From positions 1 through 22,003 of the forward strand of contig JBGTOF010000263.1 of NCBI GenBank assembly GCA_041742695.1: a DNA stretch of 22,003 nucleotides, given 5' to 3'. The notes below the pieces were generated by a model. It did no database searches. It was not told the origin of the DNA and saw only the letters and a list, made by a program, of their open reading frames with translations. This document shows, piece by piece, positions 16,194 through 22,003 of this stretch. Made by a program: the position numbers and the translations under genes. Each line of letters starts with the position of its first letter. Positions within the stretch are counted from its first letter, which is position 1. Origin of the DNA: Kaiparowitsia sp041742695 (lineage in GTDB: Bacteria > Cyanobacteriota > Cyanobacteriia > Elainellales > Elainellaceae).

Positions 16194-16237
16194 CACCCAA
16201 CAGCCTATGAGTTGCATAGGCCGTTGGGTGTTTTTTT
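16194..16237 (+). terminator. Intrinsic terminator of the heme oxygenase gene
   Basis: CACCCAACAGCCTATG (16194-16209) pairs with CATAGGCCGTTGGGTG (16215-16230), with one A/C mismatch, around a 5-nt loop. Seven T follow (16231-16237). Strong rightward terminator. It ends just before the stop of the convergent DCC gene; there is no T run in the leftward direction. Confidence 0.93.
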
Positions 16238-16239
16238 GA

Positions 16240-16725
16240 CTAATCAACCTGGCAACGCCCTTCAGGAGTGCAGGCTAGGCGCTGATTGCGAGCAGCCATT
16301 AAGGTCTCCAAATCGGCACGCCCAGTAAGGCGAAGACGCCAATCGGCCCAGAGCCCATAGATCCAATCGGCGATCGCCCCAATCACCGGCACCTTGGTTA
16401 GGGCATAGACCCAGCCCATCCCCAGCGCATCATACACGCGGCGAAACACCTCTACATTCTGAATAATGGTGCCATCGGGTAGCACAGCATGAATGCGCCC
16501 CATCGCAGTTTCAAACGTGACGTTGCCGTGAGCTGAGGGATCATAGGCATCATCGGCAATATCCACAAATTCGACCAGCCCTCGCCCTGCATCACGCGTT
16601 TGCAGAAAGTTGACCTCGCGCACACAGAGCGGGCACTCCCCGTCGTATAACAGCTTAATTTTCCAAGCAGGAACGGCCTCGGGTGCTGCTGACGCAGATG
16701 AGCTGGGAGTGGCGGATGATGACAT
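16240..16725 (-). CDS. DCC-family thiol-disulfide oxidoreductase-like protein (DUF393)
   Basis: 161 residues. The family signature is YDGECPLCVREVNFL (27-41), with a CPLC redox-type pair at C31 and C34. GRGLVEFVDI, AMGRIHAVLPDGTI and EVFRRVYDALG follow in the standard order. The first 20 residues are a Ser/Ala/Pro-rich low-complexity lead. The fold is thioredoxin-like and a role in thiol chemistry is presumed from the motif; no member's substrate is well established. A hydrophobic patch, WVYALTKVPVIGAIADWIYGLW, could associate with membranes but is too broken for a clear helix. AGGA precedes the ATG by about eight bases. Divergent from frmA. Confidence 0.88.
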   Translation of the reverse strand: MSSSATPSSSASAAPEAVPAWKIKLLYDGECPLCVREVNFLQTRDAGRGLVEFVDIADDAYDPSAHGNVTFETAMGRIHAVLPDGTIIQNVEVFRRVYDALGMGWVYALTKVPVIGAIADWIYGLWADWRLRLTGRADLETLMAARNQRLACTPEGRCQVD

Positions 16726-16762
16726 AACGTAATTCCTGTGGTTCTGAGCCTCTTCTTACATT

Positions 16763-16785
16763 GTAGAAATTTTGGTAGAAATTTT
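16763..16785. repeat. Two direct copies of GTAGAAATTTT between DCC and frmA genes
   Basis: GTAGAAATTTT is at 16763-16773 and again at 16775-16785, giving a 12-bp period close to one helical turn. They lie in the 172-bp divergent spacer, 38 bases from the DCC start and 113 bases from the frmA start. That spacing suits a pair of operator half-sites, but no regulator is identified. Confidence 0.85.
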
Positions 16786-16897
16786 AAGAAAGATAACGCG
16801 CCATCTCAGCCAAGCGGACGAGGAAATGATTACCTGTTCAGAGGTTCAATGAGTCCAGTGCTAAGGTACTAAGCGGACTTGGTTCGGAGAAGCAGTG

Positions 16898-18013
16898 ATG
16901 AAAACGCGAGCAGCGATCGCCTGGGAAGCAGGCAAACCTCTAGAAATTGACGAGGTAGATTTGCAAGATCCGCAGGCTGGCGAGGTGTTGGTGCGGATAG
17001 TTGCTACAGGCGTGTGCCATACCGATGCCTATACGCTGTCGGGCAAAGACCCAGAAGGAATTTTTCCCGCTATTTTGGGGCATGAAGGCGGCGGCGTTGT
17101 GGAAGCGGTGGGCGCAGGCGTCACCAGCGTGCAGCCTGGGGATCATGTGATTCCGCTCTATACGCCAGAGTGCAAGCAGTGTAAGTTTTGCCTGTCGGGC
17201 AAGACCAACCTTTGCCAGGCGATTCGCGTCACTCAAGGGAAGGGATTGATGCCCGATGGCACCAGCCGATTTAGCAAAAATGGGGAGTCAATTTTCCACT
17301 ATATGGGCACGAGCACCTTTAGCGAGTACACCGTGCTGCCAGAGATTGCTGTCGCCAAAATCAACCCTGCTGCACCGCTAGACAAGGTGTGTTTGCTGGG
17401 GTGCGGCGTAACAACCGGGGTGGGTGCAGTGCTCAACACCGCAAAGGTCGAACCCGGATCGACCGTGGTTGTGTTTGGGCTGGGGGGTATTGGCCTTAGC
17501 GTGGTGCAGGGCGCGGTGATGGCGAAAGCGGGGCGCATTATCGGCGTGGATATTAACCCCACCAAGTTTGAACTGGCGCTGCAGTTAGGTGCCACAGAGT
17601 GCGTTAACCCCAAAGATTACGATGCGCCGATTCAAGAGGTAATTGTGGACTTGACGGATGGCGGGGCAGACTACAGTTTTGAATGTGTCGGCAGTGTGGA
17701 ACTGATGCGGGCGGCGCTAGAGGCGTGTCACAAAGGCTGGGGTGAGTCCACCATCATTGGCGTAGCGGCTGGAGACAAAGAGATTAGCACGCGTCCGTTT
17801 CAGTTGGTGACGGGGCGCGTCTGGCGTGGGTCGGCGTTTGGTGGGGTAAAGGGGCGATCGCAGCTTCCCGATTATGTAGACCGCTACCTCAGCGGCGAGA
17901 TCAAAATCGATCCCTTCATTACCCAAACCATGCCGCTCGAGGAGATCAATACCGCCTTTGACCTCATGCATGCGGGCAAGAGCATTCGGTCTGTGGTACT
18001 CTACGGCTCGTAG
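16898..18013 (+). CDS. frmA: S-(hydroxymethyl)glutathione dehydrogenase (class III alcohol dehydrogenase)
   Basis: 371 residues. Oxidises S-hydroxymethylglutathione, formed from formaldehyde and glutathione, to S-formylglutathione with NAD+; the same enzyme reduces S-nitrosoglutathione. Catalytic zinc ligands are C40 (TGVCHTDAY) and H62 (GHEGGGVV) with E63; the structural zinc site is C92, C95, C98 and C106 (CKQCKFC...NLC). The NAD-binding motif is VVVFGLGGIGLSVVQG, and GVDINPTKF holds the acidic NAD discriminator. I prefer ATG 16898 over the in-frame GTG at 16895: GGAGA lies six bases before the ATG and too close to the GTG. It is followed after 14 bases by fghA, so the pair is one operon. 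Cytosolic, probably inducible by aldehydes. Confidence 0.95.
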   Translation: MKTRAAIAWEAGKPLEIDEVDLQDPQAGEVLVRIVATGVCHTDAYTLSGKDPEGIFPAILGHEGGGVVEAVGAGVTSVQPGDHVIPLYTPECKQCKFCLSGKTNLCQAIRVTQGKGLMPDGTSRFSKNGESIFHYMGTSTFSEYTVLPEIAVAKINPAAPLDKVCLLGCGVTTGVGAVLNTAKVEPGSTVVVFGLGGIGLSVVQGAVMAKAGRIIGVDINPTKFELALQLGATECVNPKDYDAPIQEVIVDLTDGGADYSFECVGSVELMRAALEACHKGWGESTIIGVAAGDKEISTRPFQLVTGRVWRGSAFGGVKGRSQLPDYVDRYLSGEIKIDPFITQTMPLEEINTAFDLMHAGKSIRSVVLYGS

Positions 18014-18027
18014 TTTAGGAATCCGCT

Positions 18028-18888
18028 ATGCCCCCTGAATCCCCAACCGAGCTGACGCAAGTCAGCCGCAATTGCAGCTTTGGCGGGTGGCAGAAGGTGT
18101 ATCGCCACGCGTCCGCCGTGCTCAACTGCGAGATGAATGTGGGTGTGTATCTGCCGCCCCAAGCTGAAACACAGCCTTGCCCTGTATTGTATTGGTTGAG
18201 TGGCCTCACCTGTACGGAGCAAAATTTCATCACCAAAGCGGGGGCTCAATCCTATGCGGCGCAGCATGGACTCATTGTGGTTGCACCCGACACCAGCCCC
18301 CGAGGCTGCAACCTGCCAGGCGAAGATGACAACTGGGATTTTGGCAGCGGCGCAGGCTTTTACCTCAATGCTACCCAGCAGCCTTGGGCACAGCACTACC
18401 GTATGTATGATTATGTAGTGGATGAGTTGCCTGGGGCGATCGCTGCAAATTTTCCCATCAAGCCCGGCTATCAAAGCATTTCAGGACATTCGATGGGTGG
18501 CTTTGGCGCGGTGATGATTGCGCTCAAAAATCCAGGGCAGTACAAAAGCGTGTCGGCTTTTTCCCCAATTCTTACCCCGGCGCAGGTGCAGTGGGGGCAA
18601 AACGCATTTAGCAAGTATCTAGGCCACGATTCAGAATTGTGGAATGCCTATGACCCGATGTATTTGATCAAAGCTGCCCCTGAGCGATTGCCGATTTTGA
18701 TTGACCAGGGCGAGGGCGATTCTTTTCTAGAAACCCAGCTGCAGCCTCACGTCTTTGCTCAGGCGTGTGAAGCCTTGCAACATCCTCTAACGCTCCGAAT
18801 GCAGCCCAACTACGATCACAGCTATTACTTTATCGCCTCGTTTATCGGCGACCACTTAGAGCACCACGCCCAAGCGCTGACCGGGTAA
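18028..18888 (+). CDS. fghA: S-formylglutathione hydrolase
   Basis: 286 residues, normal length. Alpha/beta hydrolase (esterase D family) that releases formate and glutathione from S-formylglutathione, completing the route begun by frmA 14 bases upstream. The triad is S155 in GHSMGGFGA, D231 in GEGDSFL and H264 in YDHSYYFIASF. Family signatures include VLYWLSGLTCTEQNFITKAG, VAPDTSPRG and FSPILTPAQVQWGQ. The cytosolic start at ATG 18028 has no strong ribosome binding site, consistent with translational coupling. No terminator is visible after the stop; the next gene is convergent 39 bases away. Confidence 0.96.
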   Translation: MPPESPTELTQVSRNCSFGGWQKVYRHASAVLNCEMNVGVYLPPQAETQPCPVLYWLSGLTCTEQNFITKAGAQSYAAQHGLIVVAPDTSPRGCNLPGEDDNWDFGSGAGFYLNATQQPWAQHYRMYDYVVDELPGAIAANFPIKPGYQSISGHSMGGFGAVMIALKNPGQYKSVSAFSPILTPAQVQWGQNAFSKYLGHDSELWNAYDPMYLIKAAPERLPILIDQGEGDSFLETQLQPHVFAQACEALQHPLTLRMQPNYDHSYYFIASFIGDHLEHHAQALTG

Positions 18889-18927
18889 GGGTGTCATGGG
18901 TGATTACGACAAACAGGTGCATAATTC

Positions 18928-19860
18928 CTAGCGACGCGGGCGGGGCTTAAATTCCACCACATCTTCGCGCAGCGTCACGTCAAAATGCTGAAGGAAGTCG
19001 TGCCCCAGCAGGCCCACAGACATATTGGGCAGGGCGATCGCCACCGGCACGTTGATCACTTCGGCCCCATGTACATTAATAGAAGTGACATAGCCCACAT
19101 CAAGCACTACAGTGCCATTGACTGTGGAGGTGCTGACCTTGGCGACAGGCTCAACCCGGAGTGATCGCGCCATCGGCTGGGTAATCAGCGTTCCCGACGC
19201 TCCTGTATCAATCATCATGGGTATAGTCTGATGGTTGTTGAACATGACGTCGATAATCGGAATCCCCGACACCCGCTCAACCACTGGCGCAACAAAACTA
19301 CCCTCGGCATTAAGAGACGATGCAGATAACGTCGCCGTGCTAAAAAACTGTCGCCGTGAGTAGTCGCTAACGGTGCGCAGGTTGGCCCCCACAAACATCA
19401 TCAGCAGCGATGCCATCGTAACTGCGGCAATCTGCTGGGTGTTGAGGTAGTGGGCAGGCCGAGCCGGTGAGACGGGCTTAGGCCCATCATAGGCGGAGGA
19501 CGGGTGCCGCATTGACTGGGAAGGCATCGCTTGCTGGGCGACTGTTAACGTCCGGCTCCAGGCTGGGGCTGTTGCATTCTGCTGGCGCGCCCGCAGGTGC
19601 ACAGCGCTCAATGAGGTATGGGGCAGCGCGGCAAGTTGGGCTTGGGCGATCGCCACTACCTGCTCTACAGGCGGAACCTGTTCCGCTTCAACCATCAGCG
19701 TTAACGCCAATCCGCGCAGCGAGGCTTTGGTTCGAAATCCAGCTGCTGTTAGCGCATCGTAGAGGGACTGTGCATCTGCCCTAACCGGGTTTTCTGCATG
19801 ACCTGGGCTGGCTGGCTCAGACAACAACTCGCGCTGGGATGAAGGCTCAAATGAGGTCAT
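18928..19860 (-). CDS. Membrane-anchored retropepsin-like aspartic protease
   Basis: 310 residues from ATG 19860. A soluble N-terminal part (1-140) with a Pro/Ser-rich linker precedes one membrane segment, AAVTMASLLMMFVGANL (145-161). The protease domain follows: PIIDVMFNNHQTIPMMIDTGASGT with catalytic D218 in DTGAS, the flap region, then VGLLGHDFLQHFDVTL (second psi-loop-like signature). A single DTG copy means it must dimerise, as retropepsins do. The domain would face the periplasm. Cyanobacterial members are widespread and largely uncharacterised. The frame continues upstream to a TTG at 19926, but those 22 residues look unlike a protein start; neither start has a good ribosome binding site. 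Confidence 0.85.
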   Translation of the reverse strand: MTSFEPSSQRELLSEPASPGHAENPVRADAQSLYDALTAAGFRTKASLRGLALTLMVEAEQVPPVEQVVAIAQAQLAALPHTSLSAVHLRARQQNATAPAWSRTLTVAQQAMPSQSMRHPSSAYDGPKPVSPARPAHYLNTQQIAAVTMASLLMMFVGANLRTVSDYSRRQFFSTATLSASSLNAEGSFVAPVVERVSGIPIIDVMFNNHQTIPMMIDTGASGTLITQPMARSLRVEPVAKVSTSTVNGTVVLDVGYVTSINVHGAEVINVPVAIALPNMSVGLLGHDFLQHFDVTLREDVVEFKPRPRR

Positions 19861-20242
19861 AGCGGCGTGGAAGGAGTGAAAGAACGGAGAGCAGAGAGCG
19901 ATAGCGAAACGAACAACGCAACTCAACGAGATTTCAACAGAGATCAGAGGGCGATCGCCCTACAGTCAACAGCACAGCGATCAAGAGGAAGCACAAGTCT
20001 TTTTTTGAAAGGCTGTGACCAGTTCCTCAAAAACGACCACGGATTGCTCTAAGCCTTTACCATCAGCTTTGACGACCGAATAGATAGGAAAAAGACAGCT
20101 TGGAATAAGGATCAGACAGTCTGATGCTTGCTATCCTACGGCACAATTCCACAATAACGCTTCACTTGTGTGATAAGTGTCACCCGTGTATCCACTTAGA
20201 TGAATTTTCAAAAAAGATTAGGAAATTTGTTTGTGGGGACGC
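19861..20242. other. 382-bp gap upstream of the protease gene
   Basis: Contains no gene I can support. It includes an extended HIP1 palindrome AGGGCGATCGCCCT (19948-19961). The right half is AT-rich and borders the stop of the metallo-beta-lactamase-fold gene; no terminator hairpin is visible. The leftward protease promoter is expected here, but I see no clean hexamer pair. Confidence 0.4.
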
Positions 20243-21031
20243 TCAGAGAGCAACATTCACATCTATTAGATCTACTAAATCCACGGCAAATCGTTCGCCA
20301 GGAACGGGGTCAATCACACGGGTAGACAGTTGGCGATCGCGCAACATCGTTTGAAACTCTGCCACAGTGCCCGATGTCTTTAGCACCGAGGTCAACACCC
20401 CATCAAACTGCACCTCACCCCCCGCCGCCGTGGGCAGCATGACCTTTGGCATAAGCCAAGTCGCCAGTTGCAGCGCACTCTCTTGACCCTTAATAAACGG
20501 CCCCACCAGCGGCAGTTCCAGATTCACCAGCGGCGTAATGGCCACGTCTACCGGAGCTTCAGCCTGAAGTTGGGCAGAGTGGTTGCCGTGGGGCTCATAA
20601 TACAGCCGGATGCCCGTGGTTAGCCCTGTTAACAAATAGCCGTTTTCTGTCAGCATTGGGCCAACAGGAGACCCTGGCAAGGCCTGAATCCGTAGGCGAT
20701 CGCCCAGCACAAAGGATTCTCCATGGGCCAGCGCCGTCACCTGAGCAAACCCTGCTTGAGAGGCCGCCTTGGCTCCGTTGGGCGACGCCACCACGGGAAT
20801 GGTTTTATCTAGCACCTTTAACGTATCAGGGTGGGCATGGTCTTCTAATCCCTGAGACAGCAGAATCAAATCAATGCCCTCCGGCAGATCCCGCGCCTGC
20901 TGACGATACCCTCGAAAAAACCAGCCTGCCCCACCAAACACCAAATCGCCTACTAGCCAAGGGTCGAGCAAAATCCGCTGGTCATCCAGCTCGATCAACC
21001 AGGAGTTGCTGTCTAGATAGGTCAGGTGCAT
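20243..21031 (-). CDS. Metallo-beta-lactamase-fold protein with a degenerate metal motif
   Basis: 262 residues. The fold start is MHLTYLDSNSWLIELDDQRILLDPWL, typical of the UlaG/YtnP-like branch (small strand, then a DPW loop). The usual HxHxDH motif appears as QGLEDH (60-65): both leading histidines are Gln and Leu, but D64 and H65 remain and H67 follows. A late acidic/His region, YYEPHGNHS, is in place for further ligands. Relatives with this QxLEDH form occur in cyanobacteria and plants. It may bind one metal or none, so hydrolase activity is not assured. Cytosolic. ATG 21031 is preceded by a weak GAAGAA. Substrate unknown. Confidence 0.82.
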   Translation of the reverse strand: MHLTYLDSNSWLIELDDQRILLDPWLVGDLVFGGAGWFFRGYRQQARDLPEGIDLILLSQGLEDHAHPDTLKVLDKTIPVVASPNGAKAASQAGFAQVTALAHGESFVLGDRLRIQALPGSPVGPMLTENGYLLTGLTTGIRLYYEPHGNHSAQLQAEAPVDVAITPLVNLELPLVGPFIKGQESALQLATWLMPKVMLPTAAGGEVQFDGVLTSVLKTSGTVAEFQTMLRDRQLSTRVIDPVPGERFAVDLVDLIDVNVAL

Positions 21032-21159
21032 GGCTATTCTTCAATGTTCTACATACTTCTCCACTCATTGTAACGGTGTCTACCGTAGCCTCATTCTGTA
21101 ATGTTCTAGACCTGTGTTTTACAACAAAATAGAACAGTCCTGCTACCCACCTTCTGCTC

Positions 21160-21435
21160 ATGGTTCTCGAACCCGTTTGCTGCTCCACTTGTCACACCCC
21201 TGACGTGGTCAAAAATGGCAAAAGCGATGAAGGCAAGCAGCGCTATCGCTGCCGCCACACCGAGTGTTCGCGGGCCTCGTTCATCCGCGACTACACCTAT
21301 CGGGGTTACTTGCCTGAAGTCAAGCAGCAAATCAGCGATATGGCCGTGAATGGCAGCGGCATTCGTGATACTGCTCGGGTGCTGCAGATTAGTCCGACGA
21401 CCGTGATTGAGGAACTAAAAAAAATCGGCATCTAG
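21160..21435 (+). CDS. insA: IS1-family InsA-like protein (zinc finger and HTH)
   Basis: 91 residues, clearly related to InsA: C7-C8-x2-C11 (VCCSTC), then NGKSDEGKQRYRCRHTEC (a second Cys pair of the zinc finger), ISDMAVNGSGIRDTARVLQISPTTVIEEL (helix-turn-helix). InsA binds the IS ends and represses the element. The last codons lie on a run of eight A (21417-21424); a -1 slip there enters the frame that continues into the transposase part, as in the classic InsAB' fusion. Alone it ends at TAG. The ATG is in the expected position about 130 bases past the metallo-beta-lactamase-fold gene; no ribosome binding site is obvious. Confidence 0.85.
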   Translation: MVLEPVCCSTCHTPDVVKNGKSDEGKQRYRCRHTECSRASFIRDYTYRGYLPEVKQQISDMAVNGSGIRDTARVLQISPTTVIEELKKIGI

Positions 21436-21641
21436 AGGCAGTTAACCGGGCGGTGTTAGAGCAGATGCCCACTCCTCCCACCATCGCCCTGATAGTGCGG
21501 GTAAAGGAAACGGAAATGGACGAGATGTGGAGCTTTGTGCAATCAAAGTGACAGCAACGATGGCTTTGGCATGCCATCGACCCTCAAACCGGTGTGGTGC
21601 TGGTCTATGTTCTAGCGCCCCATAAAGATGCTGCCCTCTAA
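21426..21641 (+). pseudogene. Decayed IS1-family InsB part
   Basis: Entered from insA by a -1 shift at the A8 tract. The frame reads HLEAVNRAVLEQMP, then the first catalytic acid region ETEMDEMWSFVQSK, then a TGA stop (21549-21551) exactly where homologues have Lys, then QQRWLWHAIDPQTGVVLVYVLAPHKDAAL and TAA (21639-21641). The second Asp (TDGW) and the Glu region are missing. Two stops plus a missing 3' half make it inactive. Confidence 0.85.
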
Positions 21642-21755
21642 GCGCTGCCTAGGTGCAATCCACCACCCTCCTGCGCCTCTTAGTGCAAACGAGACGCCTT
21701 AGACTGCCGCATTGAGTTCTCTAAAGTCGTTACATTCTCATTCTGAAACTTTCAT

Positions 21756-21884
21756 GGAGTTTTCTGCACCATTAAGTCTGAACACCTCAAACATTGGTTC
21801 ACACATTGCTGTTACTGTGCCTCATACGCCCTTGATTCGCTGTAAGAGTCGTTGGAAAGAAACCTGGGTGGTGCAGAAAACTCC
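21756..21884. repeat. Inverted repeat pair around a 97-bp core
   Basis: GGAGTTTTCTGCACCA (21756-21771) and its exact complement TGGTGCAGAAAACTCC (21869-21884). The match extends outward by TTTCA/TGAAA with one extra base on the left. Total element about 140 bp. Size and structure fit a miniature inverted-repeat element or IS ends, but no target duplication is clear. Confidence 0.75.
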
Positions 21885-21916
21885 TGAAACCCTTATGAAT
21901 AAAGGCTTTTTGCCGA

Positions 21917-21968
21917 GGCAGTAGGTTTGAGATTTCTCAGGAGATTGAACGAAGGCAGTGGGTTTCAG
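21917..21968 (+). repeat. Imperfect 15-bp direct repeat
   Basis: GGCAGTAGGTTTGAG (21917-21931) and GGCAGTGGGTTTCAG (21954-21968) match at 13 of 15 positions, 37 bases apart. They lie just beyond the inverted repeat. Confidence 0.7.
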
Positions 21969-22003
21969 CCGCTATTTTGACCGTCTGGGCTGCCCATAAT
22001 GAG

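Larger units (their letters stand above)
1095..20703. repeat. Dispersed HIP1 octamers (GCGATCGC), about 32 copies
   Basis: The first copy is at 1095-1102 and the last at 20696-20703. They occur inside genes and between them, roughly one per 700 bases, as in many cyanobacteria. None was seen in 1-1094, about 9,090-11,400, about 14,160-16,120, or after 20,703. Confidence 0.9.
21160..21650 (+). mobile_element. Remnant of an IS1-family insertion sequence
   Basis: Left boundary set at insA; the upstream terminal repeat was not identified between 21032 and 21159, where only a repeated AATGTTCTA (about 21043 and 21101) stands out. The right side is truncated, so no right end is expected. Confidence 0.6.
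21642..22003. other. Repeat-rich tail of the window, no convincing gene
   Basis: 362 bases after the IS1 remnant. One open frame (21712-21924, TTG start, 70 codons) has no recognisable motif and spans an inverted repeat, so I leave it out as a gene. The inverted and direct repeats here suggest ends of other mobile elements or a miniature element. Confidence 0.4.

Noticed and set aside
21712..21924. 70-codon open frame near the window end
   Set aside because: TTG start, no motif, no ribosome binding site, and both arms of an inverted repeat lie inside it.
1..22003. CRISPR array, tRNA or rRNA genes
   Set aside because: No regularly spaced repeats and no tRNA or rRNA signature were seen on either strand.

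Overview
The window looks like cyanobacterial chromosome. The palindrome GCGATCGC (HIP1, a cyanobacterial hallmark) occurs about 32 times in 22 kb. The gene set includes a phycobilin-type heme oxygenase, a HemW heme chaperone, a membrane PIN-TRAM protein and a cyanobacterial-type GAF histidine kinase. No 16S or other marker is present, so I do not name a genus. Assignments rest on reading motifs by eye, without database searches.

Layout. (1) 1-562: 3' part of an IS1-family transposase, split between two frames at an A7 tract and cut by the window edge, followed by a strong intrinsic terminator (620-669). (2) 868-2397: an alkyltransferase-like (ATL) protein whose end overlaps the start of a SAM methyltransferase carrying a signal peptide; a small holin-family membrane protein faces them tail to tail. 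(3) 2709-5947: HemW (minus), the PIN-TRAM protein (plus) and a conserved-looking hypothetical (minus). (4) 6291-10306: acyl-CoA dehydrogenase-like flavoprotein, PIG-L deacetylase, NodS-like N-methyltransferase and a convergent GT2 glycosyltransferase. (5) 10307-11134: AT-rich gap without a convincing gene. (6) 11135-14978: glucosyl-3-phosphoglycerate synthase and a GAF histidine kinase. (7) 15384-16725: heme oxygenase with a strong terminator and a DCC-family thiol protein. (8) 16898-18888: glutathione-dependent formaldehyde detoxification pair (class III alcohol dehydrogenase and S-formylglutathione hydrolase). (9) 18928-21031: membrane-anchored retropepsin-like protease and an atypical metallo-beta-lactamase-fold protein. 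(10) 21160-22003: a decayed second IS1-family element plus inverted and direct repeats.

How the genes work together. The clearest ordinary pathway is frmA-fghA. The most interesting group is the 4-kb cassette at 6291-10306. Sugar transfer, de-N-acetylation and N-methylation are the same chemical steps as in Nod-factor synthesis (NodC, NodB, NodS). Here they are joined by an acyl-CoA dehydrogenase homologue that lacks the usual catalytic-glutamate signature. I infer an uncharacterised pathway to an N-methylated amino-sugar glycolipid or glycan. Both window ends carry broken IS1 elements, so the block is flanked by mobile DNA.
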